NCBI RefSeq assembly: GCF_900101765.1
Contig: NZ_LT627735.1
Span: 1,714,001 to 1,778,000 of the forward strand
Length of the DNA: 64,000 nucleotides
Direction: 5' to 3'
Source: Nonlabens sp. Hel1_33_55
Lineage (GTDB): Bacteria > Bacteroidota > Bacteroidia > Flavobacteriales > Flavobacteriaceae
Shown: positions 62,116 to 64,000 of the stretch, one piece after another
Layout of the letters: every line of letters starts with the position of its first letter
Position numbering within the stretch: position 1 is the first letter of the stretch
The notes under the pieces: generated by a model
The model's input: the letters and a program-made list of their open reading frames with translations, nothing else
What the model was told of the DNA's origin: nothing
Databases searched by the model: none
Translations under genes and position numbers: made by a program

Positions 62116-64000
62116 GATGGTAGTTCTTCAGTATTAGAATTTGATTCAGGCTGTGGCGCTCCTGTAATTTTCTCTTGCAACCATTGGAACAATATGAATA
62201 GTATAGGAATAAAGAATACACCTAACACTGTTCCCACCAGTAGACCACCTACGGCTCCAGTACCTATCGACCTATTACCAGCGGCACCTACTCCACTTGC
62301 AAGTGCTAATGGCATGATACCTAGAATAAAGGCAAATGAGGTCATGAGAATTGGTCTTAATCGAGATTCTGCACCATGGATGGCTGCATCAAGAATAGAT
62401 TGTCCTTCCTTCCTTCTTTGAATCGAGAATTCAACGATCAAAATGGCATTCTTTGCCAAAAGACCCAATAGCATGATCAAGGCGATCTGGAAGTAGATAT
62501 TATCCTGAAGTCCTGTTAATTGCGTTGTTAAATAAGCACCCATGACACCTAACGGCAAGGAAAGTAAAATAGAAAACGGGATAAGGTAACTTTCATACTG
62601 AGCCGCCAGCAAAAAGTAAACAAACACAAGCGAAAGCATAAAAATCGTTCCTGCCTGACTACCAGCATTCACCTCTTCTCTGGTCAATCCAGAATATGCG
62701 GTCGTATAATTGCTAGGTAAGGTTTCTGCAACCTCGTTAACTGCGATGATACCATCACCTGTACTAAATCCAGGATTTACGGACGCCGTAACCTTAGTGG
62801 AATTAAACAAGTTGAAACGAGTAACCGATTGTGGTCCATAAACTCGCTCAAGACTGATGAACTCTGTTATAGGAGTCATTTGTCCACTTTCAGTACGAAC
62901 GAGCAAGTTATTCAGGGCATCTTTATCAGCGCGATCTTCTGGCAATGCCTGTACGTAAACCCTAAACTGTTTCCCGAATCTAGAAAAGTCGGTGGCAAAA
63001 ATACTTCCTATGTATCCTTGTAGTGTTGTGAAAATATCTGTGACAGAAACTCCTTTTTCTTTGGCGAGTGGCACGTTGACATTCAACTCATATTGCGGAT
63101 AATTTGTGTTGAATGATGATTGGGCAAACTGGAATTCTGGACGCTGTGTCAGTTTTGCGATAAAATCCTTATTTACCTTGTCTAAATCTTCAAAACTGCC
63201 GCCAGCGCGATCCAATAAATTCACTTCAACTCCAGCAGAATTACCAAATCCTGGAACGCTGGGTCGAGCGAAAAAGATGATATTAGCTTCTGGTATCTGA
63301 GCTGCGATTCCGAACATTTTTCCTGTAATGGCTTCCAGTGATAAGGAGTCTGCTTCACGCTCGCCCCAATCCTTCAACTTAGCAAACCCAAAACCGTAGT
63401 TACTACCAGCACCATTGATAATACTACGTCCATCAATAACAGAAACTCCTTCTACTCCAGCAAGCTTACTTACTTTTTCATAAACCTGCTGATTCACAGC
63501 GTGCGTTCTATCAAGAGAAGAACCAGCTGGCAATTCAACATTTATAAATATGATTCCTTGATCCTCATCTGGAACAAATCCTGTTTTTACCTGAGAAGAT
63601 GACCAGAAAATAACTCCAACAGCTGCAATTAGTACAACACCGGTAATCCATTTGTGTCTGTAAAGAAAATGAACCGATTGACCGTATTTCTTAACAGTAG
63701 CACTGAAGCCTCTATTGAACGCATCAAAAAATCGCTGTACAAAGTTCTTTTTTTTCTCTTCTTCGTCATGACCTTTGAGTAGAAGCGCACATAAAGCCGG
63801 ACTAAGAGTAAGTGCATTCACCGCAGAAATTAAAATCGCAATGATTAGTGTTACACCAAACTGTTCATAGAAAACTCCCGTAGGTCCAGTCACAAAAGTC
63901 ACAGGTATAAATACCGCTGCGAGAACGAGAGTAATGGAGATAATCGCTCCAGATATCTCACTCATGGCTTCTACAGTTGCCTTTTTAGGATCTGTGGCTC
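62112..64000 (-). CDS. RND multidrug efflux transporter (AcrB/HAE1 type), 5' part outside the window
   Basis: The frame is open to the window end; the codons upstream of an internal ATG at 63965 read A-T-D-P-K-K-A-T-V-E-A, normal AcrB sequence, so this is the C-terminal two thirds. Visible: I-S-I-T-L-V-L-A-A-V-F-I-P-V in the first half, the F-V-P-D-E-D-Q-G-I-I-F-I start of the second periplasmic half, and G-L-L-A-K-N-A-I-L-I-V-E-F near the end. Together with the NodT channel and an adaptor beyond the window it should export drugs or detergents. Confidence 0.95.
   Translation of the reverse strand, partial: ATDPKKATVEAMSEISGAIISITLVLAAVFIPVTFVTGPTGVFYEQFGVTLIIAILISAVNALTLSPALCALLLKGHDEEEKKKNFVQRFFDAFNRGFSATVKKYGQSVHFLYRHKWITGVVLIAAVGVIFWSSSQVKTGFVPDEDQGIIFINVELPAGSSLDRTHAVNQQVYEKVSKLAGVEGVSVIDGRSIINGAGSNYGFGFAKLKDWGEREADSLSLEAITGKMFGIAAQIPEANIIFFARPSVPGFGNSAGVEVNLLDRAGGSFEDLDKVNKDFIAKLTQRPEFQFAQSSFNTNYPQYELNVNVPLAKEKGVSVTDIFTTLQGYIGSIFATDFSRFGKQFRVYVQALPEDRADKDALNNLLVRTESGQMTPITEFISLERVYGPQSVTRFNLFNSTKVTASVNPGFSTGDGIIAVNEVAETLPSNYTTAYSGLTREEVNAGSQAGTIFMLSLVFVYFLLAAQYESYLIPFSILLSLPLGVMGAYLTTQLTGLQDNIYFQIALIMLLGLLAKNAILIVEFSIQRRKEGQSILDAAIHGAESRLRPILMTSFAFILGIMPLALASGVGAAGNRSIGTGAVGGLLVGTVLGVFFIPILFILFQWLQEKITGAPQPESNSNTEELPS

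Overview
The window (about 64 kb, AT-rich) comes from a marine member of the Flavobacteriaceae, probably near Nonlabens or Dokdonia. Three things point there: a KR2-like sodium-pumping rhodopsin next to an NTQ-type (chloride-type) rhodopsin with blh; flavobacterial protein families throughout (DUF6660, DUF6642, CusA fused to TolC); and TAnnTTTG-like promoter boxes. The palindrome CGCTTTCGCGAAAGCG or a close variant occurs 16 times, 8 copies inside genes and 8 between genes, and is the most distinctive sequence signature here. The genus is an inference.

Layout. (1) 1-15.3 kb, metal resistance: a DUF305 protein (cut by the window edge) and a CusB-like adaptor on +; an AT-rich stretch of orphan genes (2.1-6 kb); then a minus-strand operon, read right to left, of DUF6660 protein, CusA-TolC fusion, CusB, CDF transporter, Fur-family repressor and Zn/Cd P-type ATPase. 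(2) 15.3-16.6 kb, decayed DNA, including one reading frame broken by four TAA codons. (3) 16.6-30.3 kb, mobilizable element 1 on the minus strand: tyrosine integrase, replication/regulatory genes, a candidate oriT with an 11-unit octamer tandem array, MobC and relaxase, followed by defence cargo (type IIG restriction-modification enzyme, small protein, DUF4297/Cap4-like nuclease, HerA ATPase, second PD-(D/E)xK protein). (4) 30.4-46.9 kb, element 2 on +, bounded by a 13-bp direct repeat: integrase, excisionase-like HTH, a compact family-A-polymerase-like protein, a replication-like protein, then hsdM-hsdS-(PrrC-like anticodon nuclease)-hsdR, more nuclease and unknown genes, and a hairpin-rich noncoding kilobase. 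(5) 46.9-52.5 kb, chromosomal housekeeping and unknown genes, including a nucleoside deaminase split by an amber codon. (6) 52.8-60.7 kb, a light-related locus: BLUF photosensor, the operon ClR rhodopsin-DUF2254-blh, divergent glgA-glgC, a second BLUF protein, and the sodium-pump rhodopsin. (7) 60.7-64 kb, a NodT-type outer-membrane channel and an RND pump cut by the window edge.

How the parts work together. The metal operon supplies inner-membrane pumps, a tripartite RND route out of the cell and its own repressor. The two mobile elements sit with their integrases back to back and both carry restriction plus additional nuclease systems, so together they form a defence island. The type I locus has the gene order of the E. 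coli prr locus, in which a tRNA anticodon nuclease is held silent by the restriction complex. In the light locus, Blh makes retinal for two ion-pumping rhodopsins, and two paralogous short BLUF proteins with the same unusual substitutions sit beside the rhodopsin genes and the glycogen genes. All functional statements rest on reading motifs by eye; no database search was possible.
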